A DNA stretch of 64,000 nt from Pontibacter sp. E15-1 (GCF_022601975.1 NZ_JAKVIR010000002.1:186001-250000); one strand, 5' to 3'; shown: positions 36,134-45,810, counted from the stretch's first letter. Notes: generated by a model not told the origin, from the sequence alone. Translations and numbers: made by a program.

Positions 36134-36994
36134 ATGAAGAGATTAACTTTCCTATTTCTGTTTTTTTTCTGTCTAACAGCGTATGATGTCACGGCACAGC
36201 TCGTGCTCCCCCAGGCCAGTCCTGCCGCAGTGGTCAAGCAAACCATTGGCCTCACCGACATTACTGTAGAATATCATGCCCCGAGCGTAAAAGGGCGAAA
36301 AGTTTTCGGATCATTAGTACCCTATGGCTCCCTTTGGCGGGCGGGGGCCAACGAGGCCACGCTGATTACCTTTACCGACGAACTGTTCCTGAACCATGAG
36401 CGAGTGCCGGCCGGAACCTACTCCTTCTTCATTTTCCCACAAAGTGATTCGCTCTGGCAGGTGGTCCTGAACAAAGACACCGGCCTGTGGGGCTTGGAGG
36501 GGTATAACGAACTGGATGATGTGGCCTATCTGGAGGTGAAGCCTAAAAAAACTCCTTTTCAGGAGACCATGCAATTTTCATTTTCCGATATCGACACAAA
36601 CAAAGGGAAGCTCAATCTTTCCTGGGAGAACAAGACGGTATCGCTGAGTATCGAAACAGAGATAGAGAAAAAAGCGCTTGCCAACATTAACGATGCCCTG
36701 ACCAAGGCAAGCACGGATGATTGGTATATCTGGGCGCAGGCCGCCGAGTATATGCTTCCCCGCAAAGAGCACCATCAGAAAGCACTGGATTGGATCAACA
36801 AGTCCATTGCCATCAAAGACAACTTTTATAACAACTGGATAAAGGCCAAGCTGTACGCCTATAACAATGAGTACCAGATGGCATTCAACCTCACAGCCAA
36901 AGCTATGAAACTCGGCCCGTCGGAACCAGAGAGCTACAAAGAGTACGCCCGGCAAATAGAAACCGCGTACAACGATTGGAAAAAGAGAAAGTAG
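36134..36994 (+). CDS. DUF2911 domain protein, secreted
   Basis: 286 residues with an N-terminal signal peptide (about 1-21, ending TAYDVTAQ). Residues about 22-170 are the DUF2911 domain common in Bacteroidota: VVKQTIGLTDITVEYHAPSVKGRKVFGSLVPYGSLWRAGANEAT (recognisable in the parts VEYHAPSVKGR, VPYGSLWRAGANEAT), VPAGTYSFFIFP, WQVVLNKDTGLWG. The C-terminal 100 residues are helical and TPR-like (ALDWINKSIAIKDNFYNNWIKAKLYAYNNEYQMAFNLTAKAMKLGP, in parts). Function of the family is unknown. The gene ends at a strong hairpin shared with the convergent receptor gene. Confidence 0.9.
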   Translation: MKRLTFLFLFFFCLTAYDVTAQLVLPQASPAAVVKQTIGLTDITVEYHAPSVKGRKVFGSLVPYGSLWRAGANEATLITFTDELFLNHERVPAGTYSFFIFPQSDSLWQVVLNKDTGLWGLEGYNELDDVAYLEVKPKKTPFQETMQFSFSDIDTNKGKLNLSWENKTVSLSIETEIEKKALANINDALTKASTDDWYIWAQAAEYMLPRKEHHQKALDWINKSIAIKDNFYNNWIKAKLYAYNNEYQMAFNLTAKAMKLGPSEPESYKEYARQIETAYNDWKKRK

Positions 36995-37002
36995 ACTCAC
37001 CA

Positions 37003-37061
37003 TACGTAAAAAGCAGCAGCGGGAAGTATGATTTATACCTCCCGCTGCTGCTTTTTACGTA
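37003..37061. terminator. 22-bp bidirectional terminator hairpin
   Basis: Bases 37003-37024 are perfectly complementary to 37040-37061; loop 15. The stem contains AAAAAGCAGCAGCGGGA and its complement with a T5 run, so it works as an intrinsic terminator on either strand. It sits 8 bases after the DUF2911 stop and 9 bases after (in minus direction) the receptor stop. Confidence 0.9.
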
Positions 37062-37070
37062 GATGCAGGG

Positions 37071-39506
37071 TTAAAACTTAGCCACAAAACGGAGGTTAAG
37101 GCGACGCCCCGTCAGGAAGTTTGGCACGGCGTAGGTCAGGTTGTTCACGTCGCTCACATAGGTATACGACACGCGGTTACGGGCATCGATCAGGTTGAGC
37201 ACCTCAAGCCCAATCCAGAGGCTTTCCAGCGACGCCCGCTTGCGTTCCACCAGGTCGCTCTCCAGCACGATCAGTTTAGAGAAGCCGATGTCGATCCGCT
37301 TGTAGGACTTCCCGTCAAACGCGTTCCGGTATTCCGGACGGCGGGGCGGCCCAAAGGGAAGCCCGCTGCCATACACCAGGTTTAGGCTCATCCGGATGGT
37401 GGGGTTGTCGGGCAGGTGGTCCTGAAAGAAAACGCCGATGTTCAGCAACTGATCGGTTGGCCTTCGGATATAGCCCAACTCCTCCTTTCCAACCACTTCG
37501 CCCTGTGCACTGTACCGCGAAAGCGAATCCCCGACCAGGTTCTCCTTCGTGGTGAGCAGGCCCAGGCTCAACCACGACTCGGCACCAGGTATAAATTCCC
37601 CGTTCACGCGCACATCAAACCCTGCGGCATAGGCCTTGGCGTTGTTCAGGGCAAAGTAGCGCAGCCGCACATTGTCAATGTCATACGGCACCACGTTTGT
37701 CATCCACTTGTAATAGGCCTCTGCCGTCAGTTTGAAATCCCGGTCCCAGGCCTTGAACAGGTAATCGCTCCCGACGATGGCATGCACCGAGCGTTGCGCT
37801 TTCAGCTTGGCGTTCAGTTGCCCCTCGGGGTTGCGCAGCTCACGGTAAAATGGCGGCTGGTAGTATACCCCCAGCGCGGCCTTAAAAGACAGGTCCGGAT
37901 TTTGGCGGGTGATGAACGAATACTGGACGCGCGGCGAAACATCGAGCTCACCGTTGAAATCCCAGTAGGTGGCGCGCAGCCCGTAGGTGATTGTCCGGAG
38001 CGAGTCCAGCTCGATGGTGTGCTGCACAAAACCACTGTAGCGCAGGGTGTTCAGGTTGAGCTTTGACTTCAGAAAATACGTTTGCGTCACGAAATCAGCA
38101 GAATCGGCAAAGCCATACTCCGACAGCTCATCCGCAATGTTCTCGGAGCCAAGCTTGGCCCCAAACTGCACCTTGCTGCGCTGTCCCGACTGCCAGGTGT
38201 TGCGTATCTCAGCCGTCCCGATGCGGGCTAAGAGCGTGTTGCGGGCATGGTCATACTGTGTTCCAAAACCCAGTTCCTGCTGACACTCGCCCACATTGTT
38301 TCCGGTGGTGCTCACATCGCAGAGCCGGTAAAACGCCTCCACCTCTCGGAACTCGCGCTCCCACGAATGCACCGCCGACAGAATGAGCTCTGAGGTATAG
38401 GATACCGAAAACCGATGCGATAGGTTCAGGCCGCCCTGGTAAGTGGAATATTCCATCAGTTCGCGCCCCTCAAACCCAATCGACAGCCGCAAGGGGGCCT
38501 GCCGCGTGCCAAACGTTGTCACCTGCGACTCCGGCTCCACGGCGTAATTGTTGCGCGCGTAACTCCCCAGCAGGTTAAGCATGGTGCGGCCCCGGCGCAG
38601 GCTGTCCTTGCTCAGGTCAATGGTGAGGTAGGCTTGCGCATCGGTATAGACAGGGTTATACATCCCATCCACGGGTAGGGCCTGCAGAAGGTATTTGCCG
38701 TTTTTGTGCCGCGCCCCCACCAAGTAAGTAACTCTCTTGTTTTTGGATGTGGCCTCCAGGTGGACAGTGCCACCTGTCAGGCTTCCGCTCACCGAGCCCG
38801 CAAATTCCTTGGGCTGTTTGTACTGGATGTTAAGCACCGACGAAAGCTTGTCGCCATACTTCGGTTGCCAGCCGCCAGAGGAGAAGGCGATGTCGCCCAC
38901 CAGGTCGGGGTTCACGAAGCTGAGGCCCTCCTGCTGGGCCGCTGAGATCAGGAAAGGCCGGTAAATCTCAATGTTGTTGACGTAGACCAAGTTCTCGTCG
39001 TAGTTGCCGCCGCGCACCGAGTAGGTGCTGGAAAGCTCGTTGTTACTGCTCACCCCGGGCAAAGTAACGAGCACCTTGTTGAAATCGCCGAAGGCGGAAG
39101 GCAGGTTTTTGATGTCGCGTGGGTCTAGCTTAGTCATGCTGGCCTGCTCCCGGGTGTCTTGCCCGTTTTTTCCGCGCACATCCAGCGTGCCCAACTGCTG
39201 CGGGTCGGGTTGCAGGGTCAGTTCCAGCCTTAGCTCCTGGTTTGGCGTTAGCTGCACCTGCTTCTCCAGCCCGACGTAGCCCAAGTACTTCACACGCAGG
39301 ATGAGCGCTTTCTGTGCCGGAACCCGCAACGTAAAGGTGCCGTCAACCTTTGTTTGCGTGGCCAGCGACGTTCCCTGTATGGCTACCGTGGCCAATTCAA
39401 GCGGCTGAAGCTCCGGGGTTAAGACTTTTCCGGTCAGAAGCGCATGCTGCGCTGAAACTGCTAACGGCAAAAGTAACAGAAACCACACCGGCAGAAATTT
39501 CAGCAT
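37071..39506 (-). CDS. TonB-dependent outer-membrane receptor with regulatory-like N-domain
   Basis: 811 residues. Signal peptide about 1-19 (WFLLLLPLAVSAQ), then a carboxypeptidase-regulatory-like beta domain at about 22-100 (LTGKVLTPELQPLELATVAI, GTFTLRVPAQKALILRVKYLGY), then the plug (LDPRDIKNLPSAFGDFNKVLVTLPGVSSNNELSSTYSVRGGNYDENLVYVNNIEIYRP, in parts) and a 22-strand-type barrel ending LNLRFVAKF. It imports an unknown ligand using ExbB/ExbD/TonB, encoded at 48-50 kb. It lies 8 bases after rpe, so the two may be co-transcribed. No SusD-like partner is adjacent. Confidence 0.92.
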   Translation of the reverse strand: MLKFLPVWFLLLLPLAVSAQHALLTGKVLTPELQPLELATVAIQGTSLATQTKVDGTFTLRVPAQKALILRVKYLGYVGLEKQVQLTPNQELRLELTLQPDPQQLGTLDVRGKNGQDTREQASMTKLDPRDIKNLPSAFGDFNKVLVTLPGVSSNNELSSTYSVRGGNYDENLVYVNNIEIYRPFLISAAQQEGLSFVNPDLVGDIAFSSGGWQPKYGDKLSSVLNIQYKQPKEFAGSVSGSLTGGTVHLEATSKNKRVTYLVGARHKNGKYLLQALPVDGMYNPVYTDAQAYLTIDLSKDSLRRGRTMLNLLGSYARNNYAVEPESQVTTFGTRQAPLRLSIGFEGRELMEYSTYQGGLNLSHRFSVSYTSELILSAVHSWEREFREVEAFYRLCDVSTTGNNVGECQQELGFGTQYDHARNTLLARIGTAEIRNTWQSGQRSKVQFGAKLGSENIADELSEYGFADSADFVTQTYFLKSKLNLNTLRYSGFVQHTIELDSLRTITYGLRATYWDFNGELDVSPRVQYSFITRQNPDLSFKAALGVYYQPPFYRELRNPEGQLNAKLKAQRSVHAIVGSDYLFKAWDRDFKLTAEAYYKWMTNVVPYDIDNVRLRYFALNNAKAYAAGFDVRVNGEFIPGAESWLSLGLLTTKENLVGDSLSRYSAQGEVVGKEELGYIRRPTDQLLNIGVFFQDHLPDNPTIRMSLNLVYGSGLPFGPPRRPEYRNAFDGKSYKRIDIGFSKLIVLESDLVERKRASLESLWIGLEVLNLIDARNRVSYTYVSDVNNLTYAVPNFLTGRRLNLRFVAKF

Positions 39507-39514
39507 GATATAGG

Positions 39515-40171
39515 TTATTTAGCGGACGACTTAAGCGAGGCGATGGTTTGGATCGGGTCTGGGGAAGAGAACACGTAGCTTCCGGCCACCAGCACATCCG
39601 CACCTTTCTCCAGCAATAGCGGGGCCGTCTCTTCGTTCACGCCCCCATCCACCTCGATCAGGGCGTGTGCGTTGCGGGAAATGATCAAGTCTTTTAAAGC
39701 CTCTACTTTTCGGTAGGTGTTGTGTATAAACTTCTGGCCGCCAAAACCTGGGTTCACCGACATGACCAGCACCAGGTCCAGGTCTGCGATCACATCTTCC
39801 AAAAGATGCACTGGGGTGTGCGGGTTCAGGGCTACCCCGGCCTTCGCACCCGTCGCCTGTATCTGCTGAATGGTGCGGTGCAGGTGATCGCAGGCTTCTA
39901 TATGCACCGTAATCCAGTCTGCGCCAGCCGTCCTGAACCGCTCGATGTATAGCTCCGGCTCCACGATCATCAGGTGCACATCCAGCGGCTTCTGCGCATA
40001 CCGCTTCACGGCTTCCATCACCGGAAATCCGAAGGAGATGTTCGGCACGAAACGGCCGTCCATGATATCGATGTGCAGCCAGTCGGCCTGGCTCTTGTTC
40101 AGCATCTCTACCTCAGCTTGCAGGTTTGCAAAGTCAGAGGCTAAAATAGAAGGGGCTATATATGGGGTCAT
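39515..40171 (-). CDS. rpe: Ribulose-phosphate 3-epimerase
   Basis: Pentose phosphate pathway epimerase of ribulose 5-phosphate and xylulose 5-phosphate, 218 residues. Motifs are IAPSILASDFANL at about 5-17, DWLHIDIMDGRFVPNISFG with metal His/Asp, DVHLMIVEP, VMSVNPGFGGQKF, IEVDGGVNEETAPLL and AGSYVFSS. Metal ligands and the two catalytic Asp are all present. Normal length. Confidence 0.97.
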   Translation of the reverse strand: MTPYIAPSILASDFANLQAEVEMLNKSQADWLHIDIMDGRFVPNISFGFPVMEAVKRYAQKPLDVHLMIVEPELYIERFRTAGADWITVHIEACDHLHRTIQQIQATGAKAGVALNPHTPVHLLEDVIADLDLVLVMSVNPGFGGQKFIHNTYRKVEALKDLIISRNAHALIEVDGGVNEETAPLLLEKGADVLVAGSYVFSSPDPIQTIASLKSSAK

Positions 40172-40231
40172 ACCAACAAAGGTAGTTTTTTAATTGATTT
40201 TTCCTTTAAAATAAGACGCTCCGGCAGGCAC

Positions 40232-41893
40232 TTACAGTTTAACGAACCGCAGGGTCAGTACCCGGTTTCCAGAGCGCACCCGGCAAAAATACAGGCCAGC
40301 CTTCAGCTGATGCGGCGCCAGTTGCAGCACCTGTTCCCGCTGCGCCGAAGCGAAGCGTTGATGGGCAAGCTGCTTGCCGGTTACGTCCAGTATTTGCACT
40401 TCCATAGGCTGGCTCCAGAGTTCCTGACTCAGCGCCAGCACCAGAGGCTGGTCTCTGACAGGATTGGTGATGTAGGCGTGGCCAGGTAGAGGCGCTTCCG
40501 GTAAGGCATTGAGTGTTTTGCCATACGTAGGGAGGCCATACCCCACCGCACTGTCAGGCATGGCCGCATTGCTTCCGCTCTGCCGAATCTGGTCTATCAG
40601 CTGAATGTTGGTTCTGCCCAGGTTCGTTTGCCAGAGGCAGGCGGCAAAGCCCGCCATAATCGGCCCCGAAAAGGATGTGCCGTTGGACTTGATCACTTCA
40701 CCGGCCGAAGAGAGCACATAGGCGTTTTTCCCGAGGGCCACCACGTCCGGCTTTAGCTGTCCGTCGGCAGACGGGCCGAATGAGCTGAACCCGGCCTTTA
40801 TACCCAGGGAATCCACTGCACCCACCGTCAGCACGGAATCAGCATCTGCGGGGGAGGCGATATACTGCCAGGGCTTGTTGCCTTCGTTTCCGGCACTCAC
40901 CACCACCAGCATCCCGGTGGAGGCGGCCATATCCGCTGCCCTGGCGACAAGCGTGGTATTTCCGTCCAGGTCCTGGTAGGTATAACTTACGGAGGGGCTA
41001 TCGAAGGTGGTATAGCCGAGGGAGGAGTTGATGACATCAGCCCCGGCGCTATCGGCGTACTCGGCGGCAAGCAGCCAGTTGATCTCCTCGACATGATGCT
41101 CAGAGGCGGCGTCTTCGGTGCGCAGCAGCAGGTAATTTGCGGCGTAAGCCGTCCCGATCATCTGGCCGGGAGCGTAGGCGGCCATTGTTGAGAGCACTGC
41201 AGTGCCATGGGCATTTGCGCCATACACGTCCTGCCCTTTCTGCACGAAGTCGAACGTGCCTCTTATTTTTTTCTCCTGAAAGAGATGGGAAAAAGCAGCC
41301 AGGGTGTTCACCTCAGGAAAGCCTGCATCCAGGACGGCGATGGTCATCCCTTCGCCGGTATAGCCTGCCGCATGCAGCTCCGTGGCGCCCAGCATATTGG
41401 CCTGATGAAAGGCGAGGCCGTAATCCCCCTGCCCCAGCGCCACATTGGAGGTATAGGGCAAGGCTTCCATTTCCTGCAGGTATTTGCGCTTCAATTCCGT
41501 GGCCGGGGTGGCTATCCTGTTCAGGGTTCGCGTCTTTTTGACGAAAGGCAAGGCCTCAATTTCCTGAAGCTTTTGTGCTGAGCACTGCACTACGGCCGCA
41601 TTAAACCAGCGGGAGGTATACAGAACCCGTACCCCTTCGTTCTGCACGGCAGTCACATAAGCCGGGTCCACCGGCAGGTCGCGGACCGAAAGCGGAATCT
41701 GTTGCCGCTGCCGGCGCTCCAGGGCTTTTGCCGACAGGAAATCCTGTGGCTGCGAAATTGAAAAAGGGGTGTTGGCCTTATCCGTGAAATAAACCAGTCG
41801 TTTCTGCTCCTCCGCTGCCTGGCTTCCCCCCTGCCCGAAAACAGAAAGTACTGTGCAATACAGCATGCCAAGGGAGAAGAGCAGCCGCCGCAT
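40232..41893 (-). CDS. Secreted subtilisin-like serine peptidase (S8) with T9SS tail
   Basis: 553 residues. Signal peptide about 1-20, then an I9-like prodomain, then the S8 catalytic domain: Asp in MTIAVLDAGFPEVN (about 183), His in GANAHGTAVLSTMA (about 225), oxyanion Asn in VVVSAGNEGN, and Ser in NGTSFSGPIMAGF (about 404). The last 80 residues are a T9SS sorting domain (NPVRDQPLVLAL, VQILDVTGKQLAHQRF, LKAGLYFCRV). It is likely exported across the outer membrane and anchored. It is last in an mnmA-lipoprotein-peptidase run with two bases between genes. Confidence 0.93.
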   Translation of the reverse strand: MRRLLFSLGMLYCTVLSVFGQGGSQAAEEQKRLVYFTDKANTPFSISQPQDFLSAKALERRQRQQIPLSVRDLPVDPAYVTAVQNEGVRVLYTSRWFNAAVVQCSAQKLQEIEALPFVKKTRTLNRIATPATELKRKYLQEMEALPYTSNVALGQGDYGLAFHQANMLGATELHAAGYTGEGMTIAVLDAGFPEVNTLAAFSHLFQEKKIRGTFDFVQKGQDVYGANAHGTAVLSTMAAYAPGQMIGTAYAANYLLLRTEDAASEHHVEEINWLLAAEYADSAGADVINSSLGYTTFDSPSVSYTYQDLDGNTTLVARAADMAASTGMLVVVSAGNEGNKPWQYIASPADADSVLTVGAVDSLGIKAGFSSFGPSADGQLKPDVVALGKNAYVLSSAGEVIKSNGTSFSGPIMAGFAACLWQTNLGRTNIQLIDQIRQSGSNAAMPDSAVGYGLPTYGKTLNALPEAPLPGHAYITNPVRDQPLVLALSQELWSQPMEVQILDVTGKQLAHQRFASAQREQVLQLAPHQLKAGLYFCRVRSGNRVLTLRFVKL

Positions 41894-41895
41894 TG

Positions 41896-42618
41896 CTATT
41901 TGCTTGAGTATGAAATAAGCTCCTCGTGCCGCTCATGCCCGTCGAGCTTGTAGTCCTCGCCAAACGGACAGGTATTGCTCCCCGTCGTTTCGTTGCAGTA
42001 TACCACACGGTTGAAGATGCGGTATATCCTGCCCACGCCCTCAGCGTAAACCTCGCGGCGCTCGTCCAGCTGCACAAGGTTTTTGGTGGGGGTACCCTGA
42101 ATCACGGTAACGGTGTTGCCGTAAGTCTGGTCGCTCACCGTGTAAGGCTCTCCGGCGGCGGCATAGGTATAGGTCTCTTTCTGATCTATATTCACAGTGT
42201 GGTTGTTATACGCATCGCCTTGCCAGGTCTTCCCGGTTCGCACCGGAAACACCAGTTTCACATACCGGGTGTTGTCCTGCGTCAGCAGGAGGCTTGAGAC
42301 AGAACGCGAAACAACCAGTACGGAGTCCTCTTTCCAGGGACTCTCTGCATCTGGCCGTACCGAGCGTATAATCTTATAGTTCAGGGTGTTGGTCTGGTCG
42401 AGGAAAGTCGTGTCTACGCGCTCCTGCATCTGAAAGCGCAGGGTATCGCCTTCGTCGTTCTTGAACTGGATGTCTGTGACCTGATAGACACGGGTATCGC
42501 CGACGGCCAATGGATAATAGCCATAGCCCATCGCCTCCGGATCGGATTCTTTGTACTTTTCCTCACAGCCAGCGAAAAAGCCAGTCAGCGCGAGCACGAG
42601 CAGTAGCGCTTTTCTCAT
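41896..42618 (-). CDS. Predicted lipoprotein of unknown function
   Basis: 240 residues with a lipoprotein signal: LVLALTGFFAGC, so Cys at about residue 18 is the lipidation site. The mature part is beta-rich (YYPLAVGDTRVYQVTDIQF, TLNYKIIRSVR, RYVKLVFPVRTGKTWQGDAYN) and has two further cysteines near the C-terminus (VVYCNETTGSNTCPFGEDY). No known domain recognised. The start overlaps the mnmA stop by one base (TAATG), and the stop is two bases from the subtilase, so co-expression is likely. Confidence 0.78.
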   Translation of the reverse strand: MRKALLLVLALTGFFAGCEEKYKESDPEAMGYGYYPLAVGDTRVYQVTDIQFKNDEGDTLRFQMQERVDTTFLDQTNTLNYKIIRSVRPDAESPWKEDSVLVVSRSVSSLLLTQDNTRYVKLVFPVRTGKTWQGDAYNNHTVNIDQKETYTYAAAGEPYTVSDQTYGNTVTVIQGTPTKNLVQLDERREVYAEGVGRIYRIFNRVVYCNETTGSNTCPFGEDYKLDGHERHEELISYSSK

Positions 42619-43748
42619 TATTGCAGCACCTCCAGTTTATAATATTCGTGGTTGTAGTTCGACTCGATCCAGCCGCCCCCCACCACGTCGTCGCCTTCGT
42701 AGAAGACAGCCGCCTGTCCGGGCGCAATGGCATGCACCCCCGTCAGGAAGTGAACCTTCATCTTATCGCCCACCTGCTCTATGATGGCCTCCGTGCCCCC
42801 GTCGTTATACCGTACTTTGGTTACCGTGGAGATGGGCCGGTCGATAAGGTCCTCATACTTGGAGAGGCTGAGCTTGCCAACTGTCATGGCGTTTTTGGCG
42901 AGGTCCTCGTAATTGCCGAGCACCACCTGGTTAGTGTCTTTATCGATCCGGGTCACATATACCGGAAAGCCCAGCGCAACGCCAAGGCCCTTGCGCTGCC
43001 CGATGGTATAAAACGGATAGCCTTCGTGCGTGCCGACGACGGTACCGTCTTCCAGCACAAACTTGCCACCTGCCACGCGCTCCTCCAGCCCTTCTACCCT
43101 TCGCTTCAGGAAACCGCGGTAGTCGTTGTCAGGGATAAAGCAGATTTCATACGATTCGGGCTTGTTCACCAACTCCGTAAACCCACGGTCGAGCGCCATC
43201 TGGCGTATTTCGGACTTGTGCAGCTTGCCCAGCGGGAAGATAGTGCGGCTCAGGCTCTTTTGCGAAATGCCCCACAGCGCATACGACTGGTCTTTGTGCT
43301 CGTCAAGCCCTTTAGAGATGATATAGCGGCCATTTTCCTCGCGCACGTTGGCATAGTGGCCCGTCGCGATAAAGTCACAGCCAAGCTGATCGGCACGGCG
43401 CAGCAGCGCGTCCCATTTGATGTGCGTGTTGCAAAGCACACACGGGTTTGGCGTGCGGCCCGCCAAATACTCATCGGTAAAATGGTTGATCACAAAATCC
43501 CCGAACTCATCGCGGATGTCGATGATATAATGCGGAAACCCGAGCTGAACGGCGATGTTCCGGGCATCGTTAATCGAGTCGAGGCTACAACAGCCCGTCT
43601 CTTTCTTGCTTGCGCCACTGGAGGCATAGTCCCAGGTTTTCATGGTCATCCCCACTACCTCGTAGCCCTGCTCATGCAGCATCACGGCGGCCACCGAACT
43701 ATCGATGCCCCCGCTCATGGCTACCAATACCCTTCCTTTGTTACTCAT
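42618..43748 (-). CDS. mnmA: tRNA-specific 2-thiouridylase MnmA
   Basis: Adds sulfur to U34 of tRNA-Lys, -Glu and -Gln, 376 residues. The ATP PP-loop is VAMSGGIDSSVAA at about 8-20. The catalytic cysteines are in RTPNPCVLCNTHIKW at about 100-114 and in ESYEICFIPDNDYRGF at about 201-216. The target-binding segment GATGHYAN appears as FIATGHYANV. The C-terminal beta domain is complete. Normal length. Confidence 0.97.
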   Translation of the reverse strand: MSNKGRVLVAMSGGIDSSVAAVMLHEQGYEVVGMTMKTWDYASSGASKKETGCCSLDSINDARNIAVQLGFPHYIIDIRDEFGDFVINHFTDEYLAGRTPNPCVLCNTHIKWDALLRRADQLGCDFIATGHYANVREENGRYIISKGLDEHKDQSYALWGISQKSLSRTIFPLGKLHKSEIRQMALDRGFTELVNKPESYEICFIPDNDYRGFLKRRVEGLEERVAGGKFVLEDGTVVGTHEGYPFYTIGQRKGLGVALGFPVYVTRIDKDTNQVVLGNYEDLAKNAMTVGKLSLSKYEDLIDRPISTVTKVRYNDGGTEAIIEQVGDKMKVHFLTGVHAIAPGQAAVFYEGDDVVGGGWIESNYNHEYYKLEVLQ

Positions 43749-43988
43749 CTATATAAAAAGTGTATTTCTGCTTAATAAATTTTTAATAATGCAAATATAG
43801 CAACAACTATAGAGTTATAAAGATTCAGGAATGCAAAAAAGGGCATGCCCGGGCGCGAATGCTGTGGCAAAATGGGCCTTTAGGAGAAAAATAAGGCAAA
43901 AAAGTGGCATCGTTCGGGAAATGGGATTTACTTTGAGTAACATTTCTGAAATTAAGCAATTCATCACCTTATATAATTCAACAGTACC

Positions 43989-44612
43989 ATGGGCTTACGT
44001 ACCTCTGTGATAGTGAATGGCATAAACAACCTGAGTGATGCACGCTACTGTGCGGGCATGGGGGTTGATATCATCGGTTTCAACCTGAAGCTGGACGACC
44101 CTGAGCGTATGCAACCCGAGGCCCTGAAAGAAATAACCGGCTGGATATCTGGTGTTAAGGTGGCTGGGGAGTTTACCCGTGCGCGGCCCGAGATGATCAA
44201 TGACATGGCCGAAGATTTTGGGCTTGACTATATCCAGCTGGACACGCCTTACCTGATCGATGAGATCGAGGAGATCACCCGGCCTGTCATCCAGAAGATC
44301 TTCATCAACAAAGACACCGTTGAGAGCGAGCTGCTGGAGATGATGGAGTTATACAGTCCGGTGGTGCATGCGTTTATCGTGTACTCTGACGACTTCAAGA
44401 CAGTGGACGAAACCAACATGAAATTCCTGAAAAGCATCTCCAGGGAGTTTACCGTATATATCGGGTTCGGTATCGACAAAACGAACATCAACGCCACGCT
44501 GAGCAAAATTAAACCTGCCGGGATTGGCCTGCACGGAGGCCATGAGATCAAGCCCGGACTGAAGGACTTTGATGAACTTCAGGATATTTTCGAGGAGATT
44601 GAGGAAGCCTAA
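43989..44612 (+). CDS. TrpF-fold protein lacking the catalytic cysteine
   Basis: 207 residues aligning end to end with phosphoribosylanthranilate isomerase but not, it seems, an active one. TrpF KVCGM becomes VIVNGI (Cys to Asn); the following NLSDARYCAGMGVDIIGFNL matches the first two barrel elements. FGLDYIQLDTP matches the TrpF GLDLVQLHG. The region of the second catalytic residue (FDTRG in the window's TrpF) is FIVYSDD. The phosphate-side end is kept: IGFGIDKTNINATLSKIKPAGIGLHGGHEIKPGLKDF. A true trpF is at 18970-19596, so this is a divergent paralogue that may bind a phosphosugar or act as a regulator. It stands alone between mnmA and an esterase. Confidence 0.72.
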   Translation: MGLRTSVIVNGINNLSDARYCAGMGVDIIGFNLKLDDPERMQPEALKEITGWISGVKVAGEFTRARPEMINDMAEDFGLDYIQLDTPYLIDEIEEITRPVIQKIFINKDTVESELLEMMELYSPVVHAFIVYSDDFKTVDETNMKFLKSISREFTVYIGFGIDKTNINATLSKIKPAGIGLHGGHEIKPGLKDFDELQDIFEEIEEA

Positions 44613-44803
44613 TGCAGATTCTCTGCTTTTAGTGGCGCTTTATTCAGTAAAACCTAAATTACTGTATAGCAACATATTGTATTGACATATTTGGGTATAA
44701 ACTTCCTCTGATAAGGAATGATGCTTCTGCTAAACTAAATTGAGATTATACCCTGCGCTATATGGCGTGCAATTATTGTCGCATCACTTTTAACCTATAC
44801 CCC

Positions 44804-45733
44804 ATGAAAAAACTTCGTTTCCCTCTCCTGGCCGCCATTATCACGCTGATGCCTTTTGCCACGTCGTACGGCCAGAAAATTCCGGTGGAGCTTCCTTTAT
44901 ACACCAAAGGTATACCAAACGAGAAACCTGGCCCTGACGAGGAAAAAACGGCAACCACAAACGGTATCCTGCGCATCAGCAATGTGCGCACGCCAAGCGT
45001 ATATGTATATCTTCCGGCTCCCGAAATAGCAACTGGCACTGCTGTGCTGATATGCCCCGGTGGCGGGTATGGCATTTTGGCTGCGAGCCATGAGGGGCAT
45101 GATGTAGCGAAAAAATTTAAAGAGCAGGGAATTGCCGCCTTCGTTCTGAAGTACCGCCTGCCCGATGCCAAAACGTCTTCCGATCCTTCCATCGCACCGC
45201 TTCAGGATGCTCAACAGGCACTCGGCATGATTAGGGACAGCGCCACGGCCTGGCACCTGAACCTAAACAAAGTAGGGATTATGGGATTTTCTGCCGGCGG
45301 GCACCTGGCAGCTACCGTGGGAACTCATTTTCAGAAATCTTATCTACCCAATGCTGCGAAGGAGGCAAATGTGCGCCCAGATTTTATGCTGCTGCTATAC
45401 CCCGTGATCAGTAGCGACAAGGCCATCGCGCACCAGGGTTCCTTCGACAAATTATTGGGCAAAGAGGCGTCGCAGGCGCGGCTACTTGAATTTTCGAACG
45501 AGAAAAAGGTGACACCACAAACTCCGCCAACGTTCCTGGTGCATGCTTCCGACGATAAAGCAGTACCAGCCCAGAACAGTATCGTCTTTTACGAAGCCTT
45601 GCTCCAGAACAACGTGCCTGCCGAACTCCATATCTATCAAAATGGCGGGCACGGCTTTGGCCTGAATAACCCCACCACCTCTGATGTATGGTTCGAGCGC
45701 TGCATTAACTGGATGAAGAGTAACAAACTATAA
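44804..45733 (+). CDS. Secreted alpha/beta hydrolase, BD-FAE/acetylxylan esterase-like
   Basis: 309 residues from the ATG at 44804 (MKKLRFPLLAAII); a 14-codon extension upstream lacks signal features. Signal peptide about 1-23 (ending TSYGQ). The oxyanion segment is VLICPGGGYGILAASHEG, nucleophile Ser in VGIMGFSAGGHLAA at about 164, acid in FLVHASDDKAVPAQNS, and His in NGGHGFGL. This set is typical of endo-1,4-xylanase/acetylesterase proteins of Bacteroidota acting on plant-polymer esters. No carbohydrate-binding module. It ends at an intrinsic terminator. Confidence 0.85.
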   Translation: MKKLRFPLLAAIITLMPFATSYGQKIPVELPLYTKGIPNEKPGPDEEKTATTNGILRISNVRTPSVYVYLPAPEIATGTAVLICPGGGYGILAASHEGHDVAKKFKEQGIAAFVLKYRLPDAKTSSDPSIAPLQDAQQALGMIRDSATAWHLNLNKVGIMGFSAGGHLAATVGTHFQKSYLPNAAKEANVRPDFMLLLYPVISSDKAIAHQGSFDKLLGKEASQARLLEFSNEKKVTPQTPPTFLVHASDDKAVPAQNSIVFYEALLQNNVPAELHIYQNGGHGFGLNNPTTSDVWFERCINWMKSNKL

Positions 45734-45768
45734 CGACGTGCTGAATTAGCCAGCGAGTACATCAAAAC

Positions 45769-45810
45769 CAAAGGCCCACGGATTGTATGATTCGTGGGCC
45801 TTTTATTTTG
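45769..45810 (+). terminator. Intrinsic terminator after the esterase gene
   Basis: AAAGGCCCACG (45770-45780) is perfectly complementary to CGTGGGCCTTT (45793-45803), loop 12, then TTATTTTG. It is 36 bases past the esterase stop. Confidence 0.9.
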
